Part shown: piece by piece, positions 1-7,215 of the stretch | Position numbering within the stretch: position 1 is the first letter of the stretch | How the letters are laid out: every line of letters begins with the position of its first letter | Source of the DNA: Theodoxus fluviatilis | Taxonomy: Eukaryota; Mollusca; Gastropoda; Cycloneritida; Neritidae | Direction of reading: 5' to 3' | DNA length: 10,000 nt | Assembly (NCBI GenBank): GCA_034096865.1 | Contig: JAWQFJ010019037.1 | Location: forward strand, 5,001 to 15,000 | Notes under the pieces: model-generated | Told to the model about the DNA's origin: nothing | Databases searched by the model: none | The model's input: the letters and a program-made list of their open reading frames with translations, nothing else | Translations under genes and position numbers: made by a program

Positions 1-180
1 AACCAAGCGATTGCCAAACTTATCCATTTAAAGGAAAAGTGCCTTTTCTCCACCAAAAAGCAAAGCAGCAATGATAATATGTTTAGAAGGCACATCTTCT
101 TTGAAATACATTTCCCCCCTTCTTTGAGAAAAGTACAACTTTTTGTTTGAGGCCAGTTTTAGATCTCTGAACGAGAGACT
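1..180. other. Anonymous AT-rich sequence
   Basis: I see no reading frame, repeat or motif of note here. The only local structure is a small GAAAAG/CTTTTC inverted repeat near position 40, which is too short to interpret. Confidence 0.5.
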
Positions 181-186
181 GGAGGT

Positions 187-215
187 CACGTGGCTTTCTC
201 GCTGCCGTGACGTAG
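187..215 (+). promoter_or_regulatory. Possible promoter-type motifs: E-box and CRE-like site
   Basis: CACGTG (187-192) is a palindromic E-box, the site class bound by bHLH-zip factors. TGACGTA (208-214) is a CRE/ATF-like site and sits inside the 10-mer CGTGACGTAG (206-215). The pair lies about 75-100 bp upstream of the ATG of the THAP-like relic at 291, a plausible proximal-promoter position. The same 10-mer recurs at 1194-1203 with another E-box nearby. Motifs this short occur by chance, so function is inference only. Confidence 0.25.
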
Positions 216-290
216 AGGCGGGTGCGCACCTTTCGAGCGGTATATCATGTCCACACAGTCAGAAAGTGGTATTTGCAGCTTCTTCCAACA

Positions 291-564
291 ATGCAGGTCT
301 ATTGCGTTGTTGAAAATTGCTACAACATGGGTAGGACACATGTCAGCATGGATGCGTTTCAGCACAAAACGGCCTGACATGCTGGGGGAAAAAAGGGATT
401 AAGTTTTTGTTCGGTGAAAACGGAAAAACGTTCCTGTCGTGGCGATGTATTTGTACTTGCACCTGTGTAGCGATCCCTTTGTTCAAGACAATTTTGCCAA
501 CTGGATGGAATACGAGATGGGCATCACCTCCAAGCGAATGAACAAACCTCACTGCAGTGCCGAT
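291..564 (+). pseudogene. Broken THAP-type zinc-finger domain
   Basis: THAP domains are about 90-residue C2CH zinc-dependent DNA-binding folds found in animal transcription regulators and P-element-type transposases. Here an ATG at 291 opens a frame starting MQVYCVVENCYNMG, which gives the first zinc pair as C-x4-C (codons at 303 and 318), and it stops at TGA 375. The rest of the domain continues in the next frame: CSDPFVQDNFANWMEYEMG at about 466-522 matches the family's C-x2-H region (usually CSxHF) and the stretch after it. The spacing from the second Cys to this third Cys is about 49 residues, within the family range. Three lesions are visible: a frame change near 360, in-frame TAA (400) and TGA (415) in the second frame, and Pro (475-477) where the zinc-binding His belongs. 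The usual C-terminal AVPT-like motif is not recognisable after KPH (544-552). A processed or transposase-derived relic is most likely; a heavily mis-assembled live exon is less likely. The family call rests on motif recognition without a search. Confidence 0.6.
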
Positions 565-602
565 GGGGGGTGGGGGTGGGGTCGGGGTGGGGTGGGGGTG
601 GG
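565..602 (+). repeat. G-rich tract with G-quadruplex potential
   Basis: Seven runs of three to six G separated by single T or TC form a 38-bp tract, which easily satisfies the G3+ with short loops rule for intramolecular quadruplexes. It begins where the THAP homology ends, so it may have expanded at, or marked, the break point of that relic. The complementary strand encodes a Pro/Thr-rich run in an open antisense frame, which is a composition effect and not a gene. Confidence 0.7.
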
Positions 603-824
603 AACAACAACAACCAAAAATTCTTCGAGGGGCTTGTGCGCACGCCAGTGCTGTCAGCTGCCAAAGCACACTCTTCTCGCGCTTAACCGTCCCCAGCTGA
701 GAACTGGTTGCTCGATTTGATATTACAATGTAATATACTTTACTGCTCTTTGAACGAGAATTTGTTATGCTTCTAAAATAGGCCACTTTAAAGGGGGTTA
801 AATGTAGGATAATTATATCTTATT
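603..824. other. Anonymous sequence with a 17-bp palindrome
   Basis: No coding signal is seen. A perfect odd palindrome, ATATTACAATGTAATAT, lies at 720-736. Its TTAC...GTAA half-sites resemble a bZIP-type dyad, but nothing else supports a binding site. Confidence 0.35.

Positions 825-907
<83 letters not shown>
825..907. repeat. (AT)n microsatellite
   Basis: A near-perfect dinucleotide tract of about 38 uninterrupted AT units runs from about 831 to 907, with a slightly imperfect start at 825. Such a tract is highly length-variable and can extrude as a cruciform. Confidence 0.97.
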
Positions 908-908
<1 letters not shown>

Positions 909-991
909 TGTATTACATGTATTTACATTTCTAAGTATTAAAAACACCGACAGCCACCCTCCCTTACAAAATCCATTCAGGTACTAAATGT

Positions 992-992
<1 letters not shown>

Positions 993-1049
<57 letters not shown>

Positions 1050-1092
1050 ACCACCACCACCACTACCACCTCTACCACCACCACCACCTCCT
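993..1092 (+). repeat. Compound microsatellite (AC)n-(ACC)n
   Basis: About 27 perfect AC units (994-1048) pass directly into an imperfect ACC/CCT trinucleotide tract ending near 1092. The plus-strand reading of Thr-His and poly-Pro through this block is a product of the repeat and not a gene. Confidence 0.95.
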
Positions 1093-1193
1093 CCTCTCAT
1101 CTTCCCCCCTTTCTCTTCTCTGGAGTGTGCTGGAATATCGTTGCACTTTCGAGCTCCTCTGGCAGTCTCCTCGCCCCTGTCGTTGCTTAGTTA

Positions 1194-1242
1194 CGTGACG
1201 TAGTCAGAGTGAATTCGTCTTTCGAAATGTCACGTGACGTCG
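1194..1242 (+). promoter_or_regulatory. E-box/CRE motif cluster
   Basis: CGTGACGTAG (1194-1203) is followed by TCACGTGACGTC (1230-1241), in which a palindromic TCACGTGA E-box overlaps TGACGTCG, a near-consensus CRE. Three TGACGT cores and one E-box fall within 49 bp, a density typical of short ubiquitous promoters. The cluster directly precedes and overlaps the short ORF at 1227. The 10-mer CGTGACGTAG is shared with 206-215. Confidence 0.3.
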
Positions 1243-1303
1243 GTAGAGCTACGTCGAGGGCATTGTCGTTGTTCGTGAAGGTTCTGCTGGAACCTGTTAA
1301 AAG
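1227..1303 (+). other. Candidate short 5' exon ending at a splice donor
   Basis: An ATG at 1227 opens a basic 26-codon frame beginning MSRDVGRATSRAL that ends in TAA at 1305. Its end coincides with AAAAG|GTAAGC (GT at 1304-1305), a strong match to the animal 5' splice consensus, so the TAA would fall in the intron. The E-box/CRE cluster lies over its start. The peptide matches no family I know. An exon is possible, but a chance donor in a short ORF is equally likely. Confidence 0.2.
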
Positions 1304-1464
1304 GTAAGCAAGGCTGGATGCAGGCATGTGAAGAGAAAAGGCGACAAAGAGACGAGTGAGAGCGCAGAAACAGCAATTGAGTCCTCACAGAGTGGAACCC
1401 CGAGAGTGGAGTGCATTTATGGTAATGCTGATGTCTGATTTTGTCGCTGTGTATCGACCAGTGC

Positions 1465-1587
1465 ATGAATACAGCTTTTGAAAACGACCAGCGGATATTG
1501 TGGACTTTGACTTCCAGGCGGAAGCCAGGAGAACCTCCGTACAGACAGGACTTTATGGAGAATACAAGTCGGAACTATGTGATCTGA
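1465..1587 (+). other. Short unassigned ORF upstream of a poly(A) signal
   Basis: An ATG at 1465 opens a 40-codon frame with mixed composition, including DQRILWTLTSRRKPGEPPY, that ends in TGA at 1585. In-frame upstream codons reach back to a TGA at 1429, and no clear splice acceptor is seen there. AATAAA follows 55 bp after the stop, so the block could be the 3' end of a transcript, perhaps paired with the donor at 1304. I do not recognise the product and have no homology support. Confidence 0.15.
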
Positions 1588-1641
1588 GTCACAGTAACTG
1601 CCTGGATTTAAGTCGGAGTAATGTGTAGCATGCTCAGAATC

Positions 1642-1647
1642 AATAAA
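1642..1647 (+). terminator. AATAAA polyadenylation-signal match
   Basis: This is a canonical AATAAA hexamer with a pyrimidine-rich stretch after it. It gains some weight from the short ORF ending at 1587 and the donor at 1304, but the hexamer is frequent in AT-rich DNA. Confidence 0.3.
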
Positions 1648-1807
1648 ACTCTCAATTTCCCTCTCATCAACTACTACAAATGTTTCAAATGCTGCTATGC
1701 TGCTAAATGCACGGCCAGTATTTCTGGACTCGTAGTCTATCTCGTGTTTACCTTACCCATCGTCCCTGATGCGACATAGTAGGCCTAGGCAAGCGTCTCG
1801 GAGACAA

Positions 1808-2099
1808 CAGGGGCGGACGAGGGGGGTGGGGGTGGTTACCGGGGTTTCCGGAACCCCCCCCCCCCCCCCCCAACAGAAAAAAAAATTAAATTAAATATAT
1901 ATATTTTTTCAGTAACAATATCTGCTGCCTGAAACTGGCAATGAGCATCATCAGAATGCGCCAGATTGGACCATTTTGCAGCCTCCCCCCCCCCCCCCCT
2001 CCCCCCGCTTTGCGGTGGCGGTTTAGTGCTTTGCACGTTCATAGCCTCCCCCTCCCCCCGGTTCCTAAAAAAAGTTTGGAAACCCCCCCCCCCCCCAAA

Positions 2100-2132
<33 letters not shown>

Positions 2133-2152
2133 GAAGAACTGATCCGCCTCTG
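1808..2152. mobile_element. Non-autonomous TIR element (MITE), 345 bp
   Basis: The ends are inverted repeats: CAGGGGCGGA at 1808 matches the reverse complement of the right end (CAGAGGCGGATC) at 2141-2152, with one difference in the first ten bases. GACAA lies immediately outside both ends (1803-1807 and 2153-2157) and is a candidate 5-bp target duplication. The CAGRG start resembles hAT-type termini, but hAT elements duplicate 8 bp, so the superfamily is left open. The interior holds homopolymers (C18 at 1854-1871, C15 at 1985-1999, C14 at 2083-2096, then about A22 from 2097). No transposase is encoded; open frames across it come from the homopolymers. Confidence 0.7.
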
Positions 2153-2157
2153 GACAA

Positions 2158-2598
2158 GATGGCATCTATTGACTTGTCAATTAGACTGGAAATGGTTTGA
2201 TGTACAACTCATTTTTTAGTAGCTGGTATTCTCAAATATGCCGTTGTCTTCATGAAAATAGCTTCGAATACTGTATCAGAAACACCTCTAACTGAGCAGT
2301 TTTCCTGTGGACTACTGAATGCATAGCGAACACTCGTAACGCCGTACAGAGTTTCGTCCTCTAGCGCGGGCACTCGCACTGTTTATCAGTGTCTTTACGC
2401 TCCGGAGGTCTCCAGAAATGTTTTTCCAGGATGATCTTTGATAGTTGATTTTATAGGAAGCGTTTTCGTTCGCGATCCTTCTCCTGAAGCGATGGTTAGT
2501 TCTCGTTAACAGGTCGATGGCTGCTCAAACGTTTGAGTGGGCAAAACGGGGTCAAGAGCATGTCGACTGTTCATCGTCTGCCCCAGTTGTATTACCCA
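2158..2598. other. Anonymous sequence between two foldback elements
   Basis: I see no supported gene. A frame opening at ATG 2517 (MAAQTFEWAKRGQEH...) is open only because it runs on into the foldback element at 2599, so it is not annotated as coding. Confidence 0.4.
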
Positions 2599-2834
2599 GG
2601 GCCCGTATTCACAACGGCGATTTATCGGCGATTTATTTTAACTCCGATTTATCTCTAAACTCAGACGATTCCAACTGCCTGTTCCGATCTCCCTTGGCTG
2701 GAAACCAGTATATATAGCAAAGCGCAACCTAGGATCCTCTGACGAGCGTACCTTATCTAACCGATCAAGATAACGCGGGGCTAGGGGATAAATCGAGTGT
2801 TAAAAAGATAAATCGCCGTTGTGAATACGGGCCC
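2599..2834. mobile_element. Foldback MITE with perfect 28-bp inverted ends
   Basis: The left end (2599-2626) starts GGGCCCGTATTCACAACGGC and is the exact reverse complement of 2807-2834. Weaker pairing continues inward for about 25 bp more on each side, through TTTTAAC and CGATTTATC blocks. An 11-bp unit (GGCGATTTATC) is partly duplicated inside the left arm. The element is 236 bp and has no coding capacity, as expected of a miniature element mobilised in trans. Target-site duplication is ambiguous: CCCAG occurs at 2595-2599 and 2832-2836 but overlaps the palindromic GGGCCC tips. I cannot assign a superfamily. Confidence 0.85.
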
Positions 2835-3713
2835 AGATTGTTTGCCCTCGGGACAGTAGTTTGGCCACGTCATCCGTGCTTTATGTAAAGCAAGAAATAA
2901 TGAAAGTGATCTGAGGTTGAACGATTACGGCGTGATAATGAAAGTTTCCTTCGGGACGAGACACAATTACATATGATTTATGAAATCGTATTTATACACG
3001 TGCGACCAACGAATGCCTGCCTCGCTCATTTGAGCTGGTAAAATCATATGCACACCCAAATGTACATTTTCACACACACACACACATACACATTCACGTG
3101 CGCACGCGACGTACGTGCGAAGACATAGGCCTACACAAATACATGCACAGACGTGTAGGGGGTAAGTCGCGGTAAAAAGTTAAAATTTCAAAGAAACCGT
3201 CACAATTTTACCACGAGTAAAGCTACATACACGCAATTTGGAATTTAAACTTAGCATAACCTTTCCTTCAAGCTAACTGAGTCGTATTTCTCATAAGGGA
3301 GCACGTTTAATGAAATGAGACCAATTAGTTCATACACTCATTTGTAACTTTCCACCCCCAATGCCGGGGCAAGTTGTGGCAGACACCGTGGTAAGTTGTT
3401 ACAAATACGCACATAAATACAGAGCAAACACTTTTGGAGAAAAAAAGAAGCATGAAACATGCATATTAAAAACAAATGAGGAAATAATTATCATACCTTG
3501 AAAGCTCTGCATCTGCAAAGGACAATGATTTCAATCGCTGTCACAATTACGACAACAAAATACAGCACTCTTTGTGCCTATGTCTGTGCACGTATACAAA
3601 AGAATGTGCATACGTATGTAACAAAGACTAGCAATTATGAAAACAAATCATGTGAAAACTCTATATCTATATCTGTAAGAAATAGGGAGTTCAATTGCTG
3701 TCGCACCGTGCCC
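2835..3713. other. Anonymous sequence with a short CA tract
   Basis: No coding region is supported. A short CA tract lies at 3071-3086 and is followed by alternating purine-pyrimidine sequence (CACGTGCGCACGCGACGTACG, about 3095-3117). The ORF entering the minisatellite from 3498 has no recognisable product upstream of the repeat. Confidence 0.4.
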
Positions 3714-4372
3714 GCTTACACTGTCACATCACGCCCTGCTTACACTGTCACATCATGTCCCGCTTACACTGTCACAACGTGCCCGCTTACACTGTCACAT
3801 CATGCCCTGCTTACTCTGTCACATCATGCCCTGCTTACTCTGTCACACCGTACCCCGCTTACACTGTCACATCATGCCCTGCTTACACTGTCACATCATG
3901 CCCTGCTTACCCTGTCACATCATGCCCTGCTTACTCTGTCACACCGTACCCTGCTTACAATGTCACATCATGCCCTGCTTACTCTGTCACATCATGCCCT
4001 GCTTACTCTGTCACATCATGCCCTGCTTACTCTGTCACATCATGCCCTGTTTACTCTGTCACACCGTATCCCGCTTACACTGTCACATCATGTCCTGCTT
4101 ACACTGTCACATCATGCCCCGCTTACACCGTCACATCATGCCCTGCTTACACTGTCACATCATGCCCTGCTTACACTGTCACATCATGCCCTGCTTACAT
4201 TGTCACATCATGTCCTGCTTACTCTGTCACATCATGCCCCGCTTACACTGTCACACCATGTCCTGCTTACTCTGTCACATCATGCCCTGCTTACTCTGTC
4301 ACATCATGCCCTGCTTACTCTGTCACATCATGCCATGCTTACTCTGTCACACCGTGCCCCGCTTACACTGTC
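3714..4372 (+). repeat. 24-bp minisatellite, about 27 copies
   Basis: The unit is GCTTACACTGTCACATCATG followed by CCCT, with A/T alternation at the seventh base. I count 27 consecutive units plus a decaying last copy from 4361. The third unit is 23 bp and every other unit is 24 bp. A variant ending CACACCGTACCC/GTGCCCC replaces the usual CACATCATGCCC at units 6, 10, 15 and 27. Since 24 is a multiple of three and the unit has no stop, all three plus frames stay open (8-residue repeats such as PAYSVTSC or LLTLSHHA). This explains the long apparent ORFs of 203-299 codons here; I see no evidence that any is translated. Confidence 0.95.
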
Positions 4373-5185
4373 ATATACACACACATACAGCTTCTAATGA
4401 CTTTTCTGATTAAATTGTATAAAAGCCAATGTTGACAATCACAGTTTTCTCGTTACATTTATAGAAAAGTCAACGTGGAAACAGTTCACTTCGTGCAAGG
4501 TAAAACTGAAATCGTCGTAGGAAAGTCACCCTGAAAGCATCGTGAGGGGACCATTTCATTCCGATTGATTACAAAAAGAATCTGCAGACATTCTTTTCTT
4601 GGTTATCGTGGGAAAATATCGTATTCATTCATGTTTTATATGAATCGAGGTTCAAATCTCGCACGATGCGTAAATGAACTGAAGGAGTCAAAAGTATGAA
4701 AAGTCGTATTATACACGTCGACCAGACGATGATCAGCAACTCGATGGCCGGAAAAGGTTTCACAAGGGGTCAAGCTAAAAATAACAGCTCCGCACGTGAA
4801 GAATAAAACAAGGGAGTGAGCTATTACATAGCTGAACAGGTATGTGTCCGTACTTTTAGATGAATGAAGATCGCTCGAGGATGGTAAAAAGATGGCATCA
4901 AAGCAAGAAAAAATTTGATTAAAATTTTTTTTATCGAGAATATTGATAATGGATAGTTTTTACATTGATTATTTATGCTGAAATCCTTTCACGATTTGTT
5001 GACAAAACATGCCCCGGCGCTGAAGATGGCAGATGTAAACACTCCCAATGTTATGCAATGGTTTCCGATAACGGTCCAAGTCTAGACAGAATAAACAATT
5101 TGGCTTGCCTGACGGGGCGAGGATGAAAAGTGCATGCAGTGGGTGTGGGAGCAGACTGCTTACTTGGCCACGATGAGTGACTGGT
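4373..5185. other. Anonymous AT-rich sequence
   Basis: I find no ORF, repeat or element here. GGTTCAAATCTC near 4649 resembles a tRNA T-loop or polymerase III B box, but no matching A box or cloverleaf is visible, so no tRNA or SINE is called. Confidence 0.4.
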
Positions 5186-5301
5186 TCTTGTTCTTCTTTC
5201 TTTAGACTGCCACCTTCAGCAAGGTGAAGATTCTGCAGACGCGAAGAGAGGTTGCGAAGAGGAGGATTTGTCAGGATCTGGTAGGGAAAGCTGCCAGATG
5301 A
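5186..5301 (+). other. Candidate terminal exon with strong splice acceptor
   Basis: A pyrimidine tract (5184-5203, almost all T/C) ends in TTTAG with AG at 5204-5205, a good 3' splice site; a TGAC branch-like motif lies about 27 bp upstream. The following frame gives 31 codons of coding-like composition starting TATFSKVKILQTRREVAKRR, with basic and amphipathic character, to TGA at 5299-5301. Within it, CTG|GTAGGG (5281) could be a weak donor, so an internal exon is also possible. The 3' end of the antisense LINE starts about 20 bp after the stop and would lie in its 3' UTR or next intron. I do not recognise the peptide. Confidence 0.3.
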
Positions 5302-5392
5302 TCAGCGGAAAATATGGTCGGGATATATAATAATAATTTATTATATTTATAATGCGCCTTATCCAGTGGTTCTAAGCGCACTTAGGCCTCGG

Positions 5393-5398
5393 TTTATT
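5393..5398 (-). terminator. LINE poly(A) signal (AATAAA on minus strand)
   Basis: TTTATT here reads AATAAA on the element's coding strand. It lies about 56 bp past the RT stop and about 70 bp before the 3' tail, a sensible place for the element's own polyadenylation signal. Confidence 0.4.
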
Positions 5399-5417
5399 AA
5401 GGTCTCATCCGAAGGAC

Positions 5418-5438
5418 GGGGGGGGGGGGGGGGGGGGG
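5418..5438. repeat. Homopolymer G21 within LINE 3' UTR
   Basis: Twenty-one consecutive G on the plus strand (C on the element strand) lie between the RT stop and the poly(A) signal. The length is likely unstable and error-prone in sequencing. Confidence 0.9.
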
Positions 5439-5453
5439 TGTAGGGGAGAGGTG

Positions 5454-7200
5454 CTAGATCCGGGTTTTGAAGGCCTCCAGGGAGGGGCTGAGAGCGACCT
5501 CGGCTGGAAGCGAGTTCCAGTCCACGATGGTGCGTGGGAAGAAGGACTTCTGGCGGTAGGCTGTACGGCATGACGGTATCTGGTAGGCAGCTGCGTGAAG
5601 ACCTCTGGTGCTTCTAGTGGTAGGGTTTGCGGTGGGGTGGCTTCGGGTGTTTATCGTCAGCAGTCCATTGGTGTATTTGTACATAGTAATTAGGCGGGCT
5701 TTACGGCGCCGTTCTTGGAGTGTGGGCCACTGCAGGTGTTCCAACATGGTGTCCACGCTCGAGGTCTTCCGGTGGCGGTTGACAACCCAGCGGGCTTCTC
5801 TGCGCTGTACAGCCTCGAGGCGGTCCACGTCTTTGCTGTAGTAGGGGTCCCACACGGGGCTTGCGAACTCCATGGGGGTTCGAACTAGGGCAGAGTAGGC
5901 TCGCTGCCTCGCCTCCTGAGAGCCGACTCGCAGGTTTCGGCGAAGAAAACGGAGCATTTGATTTGCTTTGTTGGTGACATTAGAGACGTGAGTGTCCCAC
6001 CTCAGGTCGTGGGACAGGGTCACTCCGAGGTACTTGGCCTCTTTGACGGTGCTGAGAGTGTGGCCGCGCAGTTTGTAAGAGCACGTCATGGGGTTTCTCT
6101 TTCTGGACACTGGGAGAGTCCGGCACTTCTCCGGGTGGAAACTCATCATCCACTTTTGCTCCCACTCAGCGAGGCGATTTAGATCCTCTTGAAGGGCTTG
6201 CTTGTCGCTGGCGGCGCTGATAGTCTTGTGGCAGAGAGTGTCATCGGCAAACAGGCGAGTGGTGGAAATGAGGCCATCAGGGAGATCATTGATATAGAGC
6301 ACAAACAAGGACCCCTGTGGTACCCCAGATTCTACAGGAGCGGGGCTGGAGGTGGCTCCGTCGACAACAACTGCCTGCTGTCGGTCAGAGAGGAACTCTT
6401 TGATCCAGGCGTGGATCCGGCCGACGACTCCATAGTGGTGAAGCTTGTGGAGGAGTAGCTGGTGGCAGACACGGTCGAACGCCTTGCTGAAATCCATGAT
6501 GAGGGCGTGAGTCTCCTTGCCCTTTTCGAGGTCGTCTGTCAGCTTATCCACAAGCCCCAGTAGTTAGCTCTCGCAGGAACGCTTACGTCTGAATCCATGC
6601 TGTTATGTTCGCAGGATGCCGTTGTTCTCAGCGAAGGACATGATTGTGCTGGTGACAATATGCTCCAAGAGCTTACATGGTATCGAAGTCAATGAGATGG
6701 GTCGATAGTTTGATCGATCGTAGCGTTGGCCCTTTTTGTAGACTGCATTGACATTCGCTTGGCGCCAGTCGCTTGGGACGACGCCTGTGTTCAGCGAGGA
6801 CTGAAAACGTAGGGCCAGGGCAGGTGAGAGCTCATCAGCAAGCTCCTTCAGAATCCTTGGGCTGATGCCATCGGGTCCTGGTGCCTTGCTGAGATCCAAG
6901 TCTTTTATCAGTTTTCTGACGCCAGAGGTTTTGATGTTGATAAAGCCACAGGTTGGACGGTAAGACTGTGTATGGAGGTTTGTACGTTCTTGGAATTCTT
7001 CTTCTGTGCAGGAGATCTTGGAGCTAAAGGCGGAGTGGAAGGTCTGGTTTAGTGCCTCAGCACGGTCTTTGGCGTCGGTGACCAGCTTGCCGTCCACCTT
7101 GAGGGGGGAGATTCCGGAGGCCTCGGCATGCTGGGCTTTGATGTATGTCCAAAACCGCTTTGTGTTGTGTTGTGGTTCGCAATCACCCTCCCCATCGTTG
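5454..7200 (-). pseudogene. LINE reverse transcriptase, inactivated
   Basis: The product would copy its RNA into DNA by target-primed reverse transcription in the nucleus. One frame covers about 580 codons from near 7200 to TAG at 5454-5456. In order it shows a pre-RT linker (HNTKRFWTYIK), finger motifs APGPDGIS (about 6862-6885) and NYRPISL, palm motif A DFSKAFD (6474-6494), motif B GVPQGS (6309-6326), motif C FADD (6240-6251), and a C-terminal jockey-type region ending with FFPRTIVDWNSLP and SLEAFKTRI. Two in-frame TAA codons interrupt it (complement of 6603-6605 and 6564-6566), the second inside the otherwise conserved QHGFRRKRSCES block. Motif B is shortened: GVPQGS runs straight into LFVLYINDLP, whereas relatives carry about five extra residues (VLGPx) there, implying a 15-bp in-frame deletion. 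Catalytic aspartates are still readable. The frame has otherwise survived, so the insertion is probably not very old. Confidence 0.9.
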
Positions 7201-7215
7201 CACTCGGTGCGGAAT

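Larger units (their letters stand above)
5322..7215 (-). mobile_element. 5'-truncated jockey-superfamily LINE
   Basis: This is a minus-strand non-LTR retrotransposon copy. It keeps the reverse-transcriptase part of ORF2 and the 3' UTR; the apurinic endonuclease domain and any ORF1 are missing. Homology begins around 7195-7215 with a linker motif (HNTKRFWTYIK) typical of the region before the RT. The 3' UTR (5322-5453 on the complement) contains a C21 run (5418-5438), a TTCGGATGAGAC motif, an AATAAA signal (complement of 5393-5398), and a short AT/ATT-rich tail that replaces poly(A). Stops and a deletion show it is dead. I found no convincing target-site duplication. The clade within the jockey/CR1/L2 assemblage cannot be settled by eye. 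Confidence 0.9.

Noticed and set aside
343..786. 147-codon minus-strand frame across the THAP relic
   Set aside because: It is antisense to the THAP reading, and its Pro/Thr run is the complement of the G tract. No domain is seen.
1836..2219. ORFs on both strands through the 1808-2152 element
   Set aside because: They are poly-Pro, poly-Gly, poly-Lys and poly-Phe runs created by C, G and A homopolymers.
2517..2717. 66-codon plus-strand ORF
   Set aside because: More than half of it lies within the foldback element at 2599-2834, and no domain is seen.
3714..4372. CRISPR-like array
   Set aside because: Units are directly head-to-tail with no unique spacers, and the surrounding sequence is animal-like.
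3498..4435. Three long overlapping plus-strand ORFs (203-299 codons)
   Set aside because: They exist because a stop-free 24-bp tandem repeat is divisible by three. All three frames are equally open, which argues against selection for any one.
4640..4672. tRNA-like T-loop/B box (GGTTCAAATCTC)
   Set aside because: The T-stem pairs poorly and no A box, anticodon arm or acceptor stem can be assembled, so neither a tRNA nor a SINE is supported.
5608..6458. Plus-strand ORFs at 5608-5841, 5958-6182 and 6189-6458
   Set aside because: They are shadows of the minus-strand reverse transcriptase frame.
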